A stretch of DNA of 28,259 nt, from IMG/VR virus record IMGVR_UViG_3300010149_000103, positions 1 through 28,259 of that record. One strand, written 5' to 3'. The stretch comes from a virus. The notes below the pieces were generated by a model. That model made no database searches and was not told the origin of the DNA. It saw nothing but the letters and a program-made list of their open reading frames with translations. The position numbers were made by a program, and so were the translations under genes. How positions within the stretch are numbered: the stretch's first letter is position 1; each line of letters opens with the position of its first letter. Below, in pieces: positions 8,641-15,852 of the stretch.

Positions 8641-10525
8641 CAAATATCCTTTCTATAATATCTAATGCTTTAGGGTGTACCAGTTCTTTCTTTCCCATCA
8701 TATAGAGCGCAAAACTTTCAACGAAAAACTCCTTCTCGTTTGTTTCCCCATAGCGCGTGGATATCTCAGCCTGTCTGCGAACCTTTCTGTATCCACGCCA
8801 GAACTTCTTTAGCTCCCCTTCTAAAGGTGGCGTCTTATCAAACAAGCTTCGGCGCTTCTTGTATATTTGGTGTATATGGTGACCGAACTCGTGGTACATC
8901 AGTGACCGCAAGTGCTGTAACCCGTGCGCACTGTACTCCTCGGCTGTCCATGGCTTGCTAATACTTGAGTCGTCGTTGCCAACATACCACAGCCGCGCTC
9001 TACTGCCCAACTGTTGCTCAGGGTTAAATATCTGTTGGTGCGCCCTGTCGTTTAGCAGCTCCTCACGCAGCTTGTCCCGCTGCTTGTATAACCGCTCGCG
9101 CCGCTTTGGGTCTGTGGTGTTTTCGATCTTTTCTTGTACTTCACGCAGTTTGGCTTGCGTTGCCGCCCGTGCCGCAAGGAGCTTGCGATACTCGCTTTCC
9201 AGTTCGCTAAGGTCTTGCACATCAAGGTCTTTAACGTAGTTGTTCACAAACCTAGCATTCAGCCCAAGTATCCCGTCACCCATATTGCCAACAACGCCAT
9301 CCCTCTTCACTGGCTTGATGCCCCGTAGCCTTGGGATGTTTAGCCAATCCGCAAAGTAGTTAAGCTCTTTCATAATTCCAGCAACCGCTATCACTGCATC
9401 GTCAGTCAACCCATCGTTTGCCCAGCTACCCACATCAGCAAGGGATCGGCCACGAAACACAACACGTCCCTCAATCTTGTATGACTTGTGCGTCATAGCA
9501 TCACTTAGGCGCTCTTGCGTTGCCGCCCAAGCATCACGTCTATTGGTTTTGCGGGCAAACTCCTTAAAGGTTCTGTTTGTTATGCCCGCCTCAAATGGGC
9601 TTACAAAGGTTTCACCAATAGGCAAGTCGGCAAGGACATCCTCAACCGCCTCCTCAAATAACTCTGGCTCTGGCTCATTAATGCGGGCCAGAAAGTCATC
9701 GAGCGGTGAGCCACCCGTGGGGGTATCCTCTGGTTCATCGAAGCTATCAAAAAGCGCATCCTCGTCGGTAAAATACACAGCAAGGCACCGACAGTTAATG
9801 TTATTTGCTGCACCCCCGCTCCCATCGTGCGGGTAGTCCATAGCGATCTCTTGGCCCTTAAATCGGATAATAAACTTCTCTTCTATGCCTACTTCTTGCC
9901 CGTTTGCCGCTGCGTGAAACGAACGTGTGCGCCCATCACCTACACTGACCCATCGTTTGCGCTGGGCTGGTAAGTTAAGCTCTTTGGTGGCTTCGTGGGT
10001 GGCATAGCTTGCCGCCGCGTGTGTTTCTGTGCGGGCTATGGTTGCCGCCCTTGCCCTGCCAATAGCCCCTTTAGTCTTTTCCTTAATCAGCTTGGCTGTA
10101 CTGTCTACGCCCAACCCTTCATCTTCTCCAGCGCGGATAGCCCGTAAGATGCGTCTGCGTGTGGTGTTCGTCACCCCGACAACCCTTTCCGCGCCCTCAC
10201 GTGCATAAAACTGAAACACAAAGTTACCAAAGGACGTAAGCTTTCGATTCTCATAAACCCTGCTCGCAAACTTGTTTATGACTACTTCGTAATGTGCGCG
10301 GTATATCCGCTCTAACTGCCCCTGCAAGGGTCGTAAGGCATCGTCTATTGTTTGTCGGCGTTGATACTCTTCAGCCGCTGCATCCCCCACCCTTGCAAAA
10401 GCTGTGTAAAGGCTTCGGGCCATTGCCCGTTCGTATCGCATCCGCAGCCGATTAACTTCCTTAATCTCTTTAGAGATAGATATTCGGGTCTTGTGCGCCG
10501 CTTTTATAAATACAGGAAACGTCAT
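8624..10525 (-). CDS. Mu gpF-like minor head protein fused to a zincin-like metallopeptidase domain (633 aa)
   Basis: Residues about 30-255 match the phage Mu gpF/SPP1 gp7 head morphogenesis family: RARAATIARTETHAA (157-171), then VGDGRTRSFHAAANGQ (195-210), MDYPHDGSGG (229-238) and the family signature NINCRC (242-247). A proline- and acid-rich linker (260-300) follows. The C-terminal half is not part of the family. It has a coiled coil at about 437-495 and an HEFGHH motif (H545, E546, H549), followed 54 residues after H549 by FFVESFALY, where E603 could be the third zinc ligand. That layout is typical of gluzincin-like metallopeptidases. Family members of gpF are usually far shorter. The protein is probably placed in the head at the portal vertex and may be ejected with DNA, so the peptidase could act in the virion or the host. 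The ribosome binding site is poor (AAAGGGC directly before ATG). Confidence 0.88.
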   Translation of the reverse strand: MTFPVFIKAAHKTRISISKEIKEVNRLRMRYERAMARSLYTAFARVGDAAAEEYQRRQTIDDALRPLQGQLERIYRAHYEVVINKFASRVYENRKLTSFGNFVFQFYAREGAERVVGVTNTTRRRILRAIRAGEDEGLGVDSTAKLIKEKTKGAIGRARAATIARTETHAAASYATHEATKELNLPAQRKRWVSVGDGRTRSFHAAANGQEVGIEEKFIIRFKGQEIAMDYPHDGSGGAANNINCRCLAVYFTDEDALFDSFDEPEDTPTGGSPLDDFLARINEPEPELFEEAVEDVLADLPIGETFVSPFEAGITNRTFKEFARKTNRRDAWAATQERLSDAMTHKSYKIEGRVVFRGRSLADVGSWANDGLTDDAVIAVAGIMKELNYFADWLNIPRLRGIKPVKRDGVVGNMGDGILGLNARFVNNYVKDLDVQDLSELESEYRKLLAARAATQAKLREVQEKIENTTDPKRRERLYKQRDKLREELLNDRAHQQIFNPEQQLGSRARLWYVGNDDSSISKPWTAEEYSAHGLQHLRSLMYHEFGHHIHQIYKKRRSLFDKTPPLEGELKKFWRGYRKVRRQAEISTRYGETNEKEFFVESFALYMMGKKELVHPKALDIIERIFDERGG

Positions 10526-10530
10526 GCCCT

Positions 10531-10539
10531 TTTATAGCA
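10531..10539 (-). promoter_or_regulatory. Possible extended -10 promoter for the minor head protein operon
   Basis: The minus strand reads TGCTATAAA, an extended -10 (TGnTATAAA) ending 5 bases before the ATG at 10525. Transcription would start at or next to the start codon, giving a leaderless or near-leaderless mRNA. This fits the lack of a good Shine-Dalgarno sequence. A leftward terminator lies upstream at 10990-11029, so a promoter is needed about here. No convincing -35 box is seen. Confidence 0.4.
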
Positions 10540-10570
10540 AATAAAATTTTCCTTCTCTACACAAGAATAT

Positions 10571-10613
10571 TTGTAAATAAACTATTTACAAAGTGTCTGG
10601 GGTTTGATAGAAA
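10571..10613 (+). promoter_or_regulatory. Promoter with palindromic operator, site A (drives the 10645 cassette)
   Basis: The palindrome TTGTAAATA, AAC, TATTTACAA (10571-10591) covers the -35 box TTTACA (10585-10590). A 17-base spacer leads to the -10 TAGAAA (10608-10613). Five bases later is TGTAAGCAAC (10619-10628), which would be at the transcript's 5' end. The same arrangement recurs at 22495, 24550 and 26268. A protein dimer bound to the palindrome would block or modulate RNA polymerase. Confidence 0.8.
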
Positions 10614-10644
10614 GGCTTTGTAAGCAACGCAGAAAGGTAAACAA

Positions 10645-10983
10645 ATGTCACGCACTTCAGATTACAACTTCGCAGTCAACGTAGCAGAAACAGTAGAAGG
10701 CCTTTGCAAAATTGACGCACTTCGCTTTCACGCTTTCAATACTAACGGTCTGTGCTCTGCAGCACATGACGCGCAAGCCGCACTGTTAAAAGCTGTTGAA
10801 GAAGGAAAAGTCAAGTCAGGCGCTCTTATTGCTTATGATGTTTACAACCGCTTCGGCTACGAAGCTATCATGCGCCAAGCACAACGCAAGCAACCAAACT
10901 TCGGCAAAGCAAAACGCGCAATTGAATGGGTGCAGAGCGACATCAAAAAAATCTACGAAGCTATCGCTGAAGCACATAATTAA
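10645..10983 (+). CDS. Unknown protein of an inserted rightward cassette (112 aa)
   Basis: This is the first gene of a three-gene rightward cassette set among leftward structural genes. AGAAAGG before the ATG is a fair ribosome binding site. The protein is mainly helical and basic toward the C-terminus (RQAQRKQPNFGKAKRAIEWVQ), with two cysteines (C21, C37) and no membrane segment. It is expressed from site A, the same promoter type as the early right-arm operons, so it is likely an early or host-takeover gene rather than a virion part. I do not recognise a family. Confidence 0.75.
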   Translation: MSRTSDYNFAVNVAETVEGLCKIDALRFHAFNTNGLCSAAHDAQAALLKAVEEGKVKSGALIAYDVYNRFGYEAIMRQAQRKQPNFGKAKRAIEWVQSDIKKIYEAIAEAHN

Positions 10984-10989
10984 CAAAAA

Positions 10990-11029
10990 GCCCCCGACCT
11001 ATCAGTGCGTAACCTAATGGGTCAGGGGC
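10990..11029 (-). terminator. Rho-independent terminator for the leftward terminase-portal transcript
   Basis: GCCCCCGACCTAT (10990-11002) pairs with ATGGGTCAGGGGC (11017-11029), with one mismatch and one G-U pair over a 14-base loop. Read on the minus strand, the stem is followed directly by TTTTTGTTAA. On the plus strand it is followed by GTCCAAC, with no U-run. It should therefore stop leftward transcription arriving from the portal gene, and at most act as a weak structure for the rightward cassette. Confidence 0.7.
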
Positions 11030-11054
11030 CGTCCAACAGGGAGGAGTTGAACTC

Positions 11055-11189
11055 ATGCCAAACCATGGAGCTTTGAACATGCCACTAAAGATTATCACAG
11101 AAACACTTCTATTTCTAGCGTTCACACTAATCATCTTTAACTTACCAAGCCTGATCCAATACTTCGGGCAACTAATAGGAGGAAACTAA
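11055..11189 (+). CDS. Small single-span membrane protein (44 aa)
   Basis: GGGAGGAG lies 8-9 bases before the ATG at 11055; a second in-frame ATG at 11079 would give 36 residues but lacks as good a ribosome binding site. The product has one hydrophobic helix (IITETLLFLAFTLIIFNL, about residues 12-29) and a short polar tail. Its size and single span recall holin-like or envelope-acting phage microproteins, but no lysis gene is adjacent. An early, envelope-directed role is inference. The stop lies one base before the start of the next gene. Confidence 0.6.
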   Translation: MPNHGALNMPLKIITETLLFLAFTLIIFNLPSLIQYFGQLIGGN

Positions 11190-11190
11190 A

Positions 11191-11358
11191 ATGCTATCCA
11201 AGATGCACACAGAATACACTCGTTGGCTAAAGGTCGCAAAAGAACTGCAAACACAATATGAAGCTGGTGACGATCAACGCGCCATTGAAGTGGGCCGCAA
11301 ATCAATTGCTCGCTTAGAGCAAAAGATAACAGAACTGGAGGAGCAAGGAGCCGCTTAA
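11191..11358 (+). CDS. Small helical protein (55 aa), unknown
   Basis: The start follows a strong ribosome binding site, AGGAGGAAACTAAA, inside the end of the previous gene. The sequence is almost entirely amphipathic helix (RWLKVAKELQTQYEAG and AIEVGRKSIARLEQKITELEEQ), suggesting a helical hairpin or coiled coil that oligomerises. It is the last gene of the cassette. No family is recognised. Confidence 0.6.
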   Translation: MLSKMHTEYTRWLKVAKELQTQYEAGDDQRAIEVGRKSIARLEQKITELEEQGAA

Positions 11359-11366
11359 TTGCGGCT
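11349..11366. other. Short hairpin between convergent genes
   Basis: AGCCGC (11349-11354) and GCGGCT (11361-11366) form a perfect 6-bp stem with a 6-base loop, overlapping the stop codon of the 55-aa gene. The portal gene converges from the right and ends at 11410. There is no U-run on either side, so intrinsic termination is doubtful. Confidence 0.35.
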
Positions 11367-11409
11367 CATGTGCATCGTAAACGTGACAGATACCGCATCC
11401 GTGCCACAA

Positions 11410-13545
11410 TCAGTCACCTGTCTTAAGCGGGTGGCCCTCTGGCAGTAAGTCAGTGTCAAACTTGCCGCCCTTAAAGCGCCCATTACGCACAGCATACAAA
11501 AAAGAGTTGACGCGAGCGTAAGCCCACTGATCACTTGAACGCACTGTTGGCCTTACGCTTTGTGGGTTGGTGTTGTAAGCCCCGACACCCCGACGGAATA
11601 CAGCCTCCAACATTGATTGCGTGACTTTCTTCCCCTTCTTCTCTCCGTGTTCAGCGTTGTGTTCTTTAACTTTTTCAGCAAGCCCCTTTTTTACAGCCTC
11701 GCTGACTTTGGCCTTTTGCTCTGAGTAAGACTTTTCGCGCTCCTTGTCTAACTGATCAGTCTTACGGTTTGCCCAGCTTTGCCCTTCATCACCGCCCCAA
11801 CCAAGCCAAGCTATCAAGCCATTGCTAGGCCAGCCATCTTCACCCCTGCGAAAGCCTTGCGCTTCCTTATCTACTTCGTGCCGTGCAAAAAAGCTTTTCA
11901 TCCGACGAACAGTATTAGGCGATAAGCGCTCACGATCTATAAGCTGGTTAGCCCGCGCTACACCGACAGCCGTCATGCCCCGACCGTATTCCTTGCGCAA
12001 CTCTAATGATCGCGCTGCGTTCCGCGCCATTGCCGCTGTTGGGACAGTATCAACATCTCTTTCGGCCTTGTCTTCTTCGCCTTGCCAGCGAGCGCAAACA
12101 TACTGGATGCGCACTTCGGCATTAAATAGTTCGCAGTTGCCTTGCTCGAAGTGGATGCAGTTTCCACAACGCTCTTCACCATCGCCCATTCGATAAGCTT
12201 CTGGCAACTCGTCAGGTACTTCTTCACCGTCTGGATAGAAGTCAAGCTTAGAACCATATGCCGCTTTCCCTGCTTCCTCTGGGTCTTGCCCTTCATCTTC
12301 TGCCACCTCTGGGCCTCCGAGCGGGAACAAGTTAGCCGCAATAAACACTTCATCACCACCACTAATAGGCTCCAAACCCAAGCGCTCACGAGCTTCGTTA
12401 CGGCTGATAATCCCCTCACGCACTGCCGCAACTACGTTTTCGTATACCCGTCTGCGCCGTTCTGTCATTGCGGGTATGCTATCAACATCGTAACGGATAT
12501 TTATCTCGTCACCGAAGCTAGGGGCGAGCCATTCGTTTAAGTCGCTTTCAACGCGCTTGGCTAATGGGATAATCGTTTCTTCATATAACGCCAAACGCGC
12601 CTCTTGGACGTTAGCATAAGTCTGGCTGTCTGGGATACCAATTAGCTGAGAAGGAATACCAAAACAAAGCGCGATGTCTTTTGCTGCCATATGCTTATTT
12701 TGCAAGAAGTCCATATCCCTTGGGGACATGCCCATCTCCTTCCAATCAAAGTCTCCCTCCAGCAACAATGGTCGACCAGCGTTATTTTGCCCTGTAAACC
12801 TACTTTCCAAGTCGCTTGCCACTTGCTGTCGCTGTCCGTCCGTCAACATAGTCATATTGCCCATGTCATCCTTTGGCTTAAACACAATCGCGCCACTTGG
12901 CCTTGCGCCATTTACTAGCAACCCGATATTGTGTTTGGCGATCAGGTTGTGCTGATCCAAATCAACCGCAGCCGCCATAAGTGGAGACAAACCTAGATAG
13001 TCATCTAGCGGATTCCAGAATTTAAAGTGCTTAACCTCACTCTGACCAGTCATCGGGTCTGCATCGTATTGGGCGACGACCTGATTATTTAGCTTGTATC
13101 TGTAAGCCTTGGGTATCGATGTCTCACTTGGCTCAATCTCAACTCTATCTGGACGTAAAAGATAAAGCTCTGTCGGCACCATGTTCACAGCAGAAGCAAG
13201 GGCGTAACTGTTCCCCGACAAAAGCATAAATGAATAAAGCGCTTGAAAATATTCTACGCCCGCTTGGGTTGGGTTTGGCCTGTTGAGTAGGCTGATCAAT
13301 GGGTGTCGCTCTAGCTTTATATCACCTTGATACACCCTAAAAGGTATGGATGCTGCACCGTTTGCGATCTCATTTACACAGCGATAGACAATCGCGTTCT
13401 GTTGATACCCTTCACTAGCGTAATCCTTAAAATCGTCCTTACGCTTATGACTGAACATACTGCCCTGAACGTATACCTTGGGCGCTTCTTTTGTTTCAAG
13501 GCGCTGCCCAAAGATAGCCCCCCGCAAGTTGTCAATAATGCCCAT
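11410..13545 (-). CDS. Portal protein with long C-terminal extension (711 aa)
   Basis: Residues 1 to about 410 match the HK97-type portal family: AIVYRCVNEIANGAASIPFRVY (51-72), HPLISLLNRPNP, FYxxY-like helix, ELYLLRPDRVEIEP, GLSPLMAA, FGIPSQLIGIPDSQTYANVQEARLALYE (295-322), and EARERLGLEPISGGDEVF. It forms the dodecameric DNA gate at one capsid vertex. The usual length is about 400-450 residues. Here about 300 more follow: a four-cysteine knot (C460, C463, C471, C484), a helical region (502-595) with LSPNTVRRMKSFFARHE and GLIAWLGWGGD, a charged coil (596-640), and a DUF5824-like end (MLEAVFRRGVGAYNTNP ... SVRP ... SSDQWAYARVNSFL). The last parts resemble modules seen in other marine phage structural proteins. 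The start overlaps the terminase stop. Confidence 0.93.
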   Translation of the reverse strand: MGIIDNLRGAIFGQRLETKEAPKVYVQGSMFSHKRKDDFKDYASEGYQQNAIVYRCVNEIANGAASIPFRVYQGDIKLERHPLISLLNRPNPTQAGVEYFQALYSFMLLSGNSYALASAVNMVPTELYLLRPDRVEIEPSETSIPKAYRYKLNNQVVAQYDADPMTGQSEVKHFKFWNPLDDYLGLSPLMAAAVDLDQHNLIAKHNIGLLVNGARPSGAIVFKPKDDMGNMTMLTDGQRQQVASDLESRFTGQNNAGRPLLLEGDFDWKEMGMSPRDMDFLQNKHMAAKDIALCFGIPSQLIGIPDSQTYANVQEARLALYEETIIPLAKRVESDLNEWLAPSFGDEINIRYDVDSIPAMTERRRRVYENVVAAVREGIISRNEARERLGLEPISGGDEVFIAANLFPLGGPEVAEDEGQDPEEAGKAAYGSKLDFYPDGEEVPDELPEAYRMGDGEERCGNCIHFEQGNCELFNAEVRIQYVCARWQGEEDKAERDVDTVPTAAMARNAARSLELRKEYGRGMTAVGVARANQLIDRERLSPNTVRRMKSFFARHEVDKEAQGFRRGEDGWPSNGLIAWLGWGGDEGQSWANRKTDQLDKEREKSYSEQKAKVSEAVKKGLAEKVKEHNAEHGEKKGKKVTQSMLEAVFRRGVGAYNTNPQSVRPTVRSSDQWAYARVNSFLYAVRNGRFKGGKFDTDLLPEGHPLKTGD

Positions 13546-14843
13546 CAGCTAATTCTCCAAATCGGTTGGCCTGTCCGCTGGCTCAGTTCTGTAATAGCCC
13601 AAACCAAAGCGTCAAGCCTGTCGGGTGACTTGCGAGTATCTGGGGTATATGTTGTCAACTGATCTTCCAACTTTTTTAATTCACCCACGTGATGAACCTT
13701 GCCTTGCTCGTACAGTGCAGCGACAGGCTCAGCCCTTACTATCTTTCCCCGTGATGCGCGGACAGCGGTATAGGGGATATGCCTATCTATAGTTCTTACC
13801 ACTTTTTCTACCAAGTCGCCACCATTATTGACTTCTGCAATTAGTCTATCGGCGTTGTATTCGTGGAAAACCTCAACCGCTGTACGAGCCCAAGTGTCAG
13901 GACTCCCATGTATTGTGCGGTCATCAAGGACGTAAAAATGCCCATTGTCGCAACGCCCAGCAACAACAATACCCGTTTCGTCAGCGTCCTCTCCACTACT
14001 AACAGCGGGGTCTACAGCCACCACCACGCGCCTCAACTCTGGCATATCTGACCTTTTCAACCTTTGCCCTTCAATCATGCTCCAGTTCCACAGCGCCCCC
14101 TCTATGTCCTCCAAAACTTCAGCATAAAGCTCCTGTCTGCCAAGCCGTGTTCCTTCATACTTCTCGCGTAGTTGCTGTAATGCAGCGGGCGCTAGATTGG
14201 CTTCGTTGTCAAAAGTGCTCCCACGTGTCACCATCGTGCCCTGACGCTTTAGCAAGTTCTTTATTATCGGCGTGGGTTTAGGCGTTGTTGTTATGACACA
14301 CTGTGGGTTCTGACCTAAACGCAAACCAAACATTAGTTGGTCGAATGTTTCAGGGTAAGGCCACGCTGCAATCTCGTCACACCAAGCCCTGTGGAACTGT
14401 GGGCCACGCAAACGCTCAGGTTCGGTAGCTGCAAAGCCCTGTATAATTGATCCATTGTATAATCTTATTTCTTGCGCTGAACTGTTGTACCCCTGCCCCC
14501 TGCCACTAAGCAACAACTCGCGCGGCATGTAAGACAATATCCCGCTTTCACCGCCAAAGGCCACACGCTTCAAGTCACCAAAGGTAGGCACAACAACAGC
14601 CACACGCACATTCGGGTTCCGCAAGGCATACATCGCAGCATCAACACCGCCTGTTCGCGTCTTGCCCCAACCACGACCAGCCAAGATAAGCCAAACCGCC
14701 CAATCACCCTTTGGGGTTACTTGGTCAGCGCGGGCTGTATCAATCCAATCACTGTATAGTGTGGCGAGCGCCCTGTGACTTTGCCTCGGCAATGTCGTCC
14801 AGTTGGTCAAGCAATCGTGCAAGACTTGTTGGGATGCTGTCAT
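13545..14843 (-). CDS. Terminase large subunit (432 aa)
   Basis: This is the ATP-driven DNA packaging motor with a headful or site-specific nuclease. The Walker A motif is GRGWGKT (57-63 region), Walker B is AWCDEIAAW with D156 and E157, and the coupling motif is TTTPKP. The RNase H-like nuclease has D278 in VAVDPA, an acidic residue in LIAEVNNGG (E337), and D411 in SPDRLDALVW. The family resembles the terminases of gene transfer agents and siphophages of alphaproteobacteria. Length is normal. The ATG at 14843 lies 95 bases inside the small-subunit gene. The conserved part starts near LYSDW (residue 29), but no other ATG is available before the Walker motif. Confidence 0.96.
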   Translation of the reverse strand: MTASQQVLHDCLTNWTTLPRQSHRALATLYSDWIDTARADQVTPKGDWAVWLILAGRGWGKTRTGGVDAAMYALRNPNVRVAVVVPTFGDLKRVAFGGESGILSYMPRELLLSGRGQGYNSSAQEIRLYNGSIIQGFAATEPERLRGPQFHRAWCDEIAAWPYPETFDQLMFGLRLGQNPQCVITTTPKPTPIIKNLLKRQGTMVTRGSTFDNEANLAPAALQQLREKYEGTRLGRQELYAEVLEDIEGALWNWSMIEGQRLKRSDMPELRRVVVAVDPAVSSGEDADETGIVVAGRCDNGHFYVLDDRTIHGSPDTWARTAVEVFHEYNADRLIAEVNNGGDLVEKVVRTIDRHIPYTAVRASRGKIVRAEPVAALYEQGKVHHVGELKKLEDQLTTYTPDTRKSPDRLDALVWAITELSQRTGQPIWRIS

Positions 14844-15306
14844 CTGCCACTACCTTCGTTATTTCACCAGCTTCACCCAGCGCCAATTTGCCCATCTTCT
14901 GCGCTTTAAGCCCAGCATCAAGCAGTTCGTTTAACTCTTTTGCGCTCAATACGGGCTGTTGTGCGTTCCGTTCTGCCCGTAAAGCCAAGCGCAAATCACG
15001 CGATACCTTTTCCAGACCAGCCTTTGCAATGGTAATAGAGCTGCTATCCAGCTTTTCCATATCCTTTGCCGCTGCTTCTGCCCGTTGCTTATTTACCCTT
15101 TGCATGTAGTGGGCATGATATTCGTTCTTTTGTTGCTGCCACTCTTGCGCCTTTGCCCGCCTATAGACCGTGTTCTTTGGCACAGTGTGCCGTTCTATTA
15201 GGTGCTCAAGGGTTGGAAATATGCGCTCTCCGTTGTCGTTCTCGTATCCTTCGACAAACTCTTTGCGGATTGTTTCGTTAATTTCGTCTGTAATTTGTCC
15301 AGCCAT
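14749..15306 (-). CDS. Putative terminase small subunit (185 aa)
   Basis: It lies directly upstream of the large subunit, the normal place for the DNA-recognition subunit. Residues about 25-50 form a helix-turn-helix (LEHLIERHTVPKNTVYRRAKAQEW), followed by a long basic helical region that could oligomerise, and an acidic Leu-rich tail (SLARLLDQLDDI) that may contact the large subunit. The ATG at 15306 is preferred; a TTG 12 bases earlier would add four residues. The 3' end overlaps the terminase gene by 95 bases, unusually long. The assignment rests on position and the HTH rather than clear family motifs. Confidence 0.72.
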   Translation of the reverse strand: MAGQITDEINETIRKEFVEGYENDNGERIFPTLEHLIERHTVPKNTVYRRAKAQEWQQQKNEYHAHYMQRVNKQRAEAAAKDMEKLDSSSITIAKAGLEKVSRDLRLALRAERNAQQPVLSAKELNELLDAGLKAQKMGKLALGEAGEITKVVADDSIPTSLARLLDQLDDIAEAKSQGARHTIQ

Positions 15307-15318
15307 GACCGTCACCAA

Positions 15319-15852
15319 TTATTGCCCATTTGATAACCAAGATAGCAAATCCTTGGCTAAATTTGAAGTATCCTCAATTTTTCGCAAGTAATGTAACTCT
15401 ATTACCTCCCCTAGCTGCTTTTGAATGTTGGCTGTTTTTGTTTGCCTACCCTGTAAAAACTTAGCAGTTTGGGTGTCGCCGCGTTGTTTATGGCGCTCAT
15501 GTAAATCTTCTGCACTCGCCTTTAAGATAATCACCCGTGTTTCATACATTGCCATAAGCTTTTGAAGGTTAGCCCCTGTGAACAACCTATCGCCCTCAAA
15601 TAACAGGTTGCGACTTCGCTTCTCTGCGTACTTAAGGAAGTGCGGGTTTACATTCATTGCAAGCTTATCTGTGCCGAGAAATGTTTCCCCTGTTCCGTAT
15701 ATGCCGAGAAGGGCCAGATTACGGGTGTTGTCTACATGCCCACGAACCAGCCCAAACTTAAAGCCTTTAGGCTCATTCAGTGTATCATAAATCTTGCTAA
15801 CTAGCGTTGTCTTACCCGTGGCGGGTTCTCCCCCTATCGCTACGCATCGCAT
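15319..15852 (-). CDS. P-loop kinase, hydroxymethylpyrimidine DNA kinase-like (177 aa)
   Basis: The N-terminus carries a Walker A loop GGEPATGKTT (7-16). Later motifs are LLGIYGTGETFLGTDKLAM (48-66) and LLFEGDRLF (83-91); the E-G-D-R-L acidic motif is typical of phage P-loop kinases linked to DNA base hypermodification. HERHKQRGD (118-126) and FLQGRQTKT could be the lid that contacts phosphates. Such kinases phosphorylate the 5-hydroxymethyl group of bases in phage DNA. Here the gene directly follows an oxygenase that could make that group. The two overlap by one base (TAATG), so they are coupled. Alternatives are a nucleotide or polynucleotide kinase, or a zeta-toxin-like enzyme; I favour the base-modification role because of the neighbours. 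Confidence 0.75.
   Translation of the reverse strand: MRCVAIGGEPATGKTTLVSKIYDTLNEPKGFKFGLVRGHVDNTRNLALLGIYGTGETFLGTDKLAMNVNPHFLKYAEKRSRNLLFEGDRLFTGANLQKLMAMYETRVIILKASAEDLHERHKQRGDTQTAKFLQGRQTKTANIQKQLGEVIELHYLRKIEDTSNLAKDLLSWLSNGQ

Noticed and set aside
11349-11366. Short GC-rich hairpin considered as a bidirectional terminator
   Set aside because: Neither strand has a U-run after the 6-bp stem.
12003-12431. Open frame of 142 codons on the minus strand
   Set aside because: It lies in another frame of the portal gene on the same strand; the portal frame is clear over the whole range.
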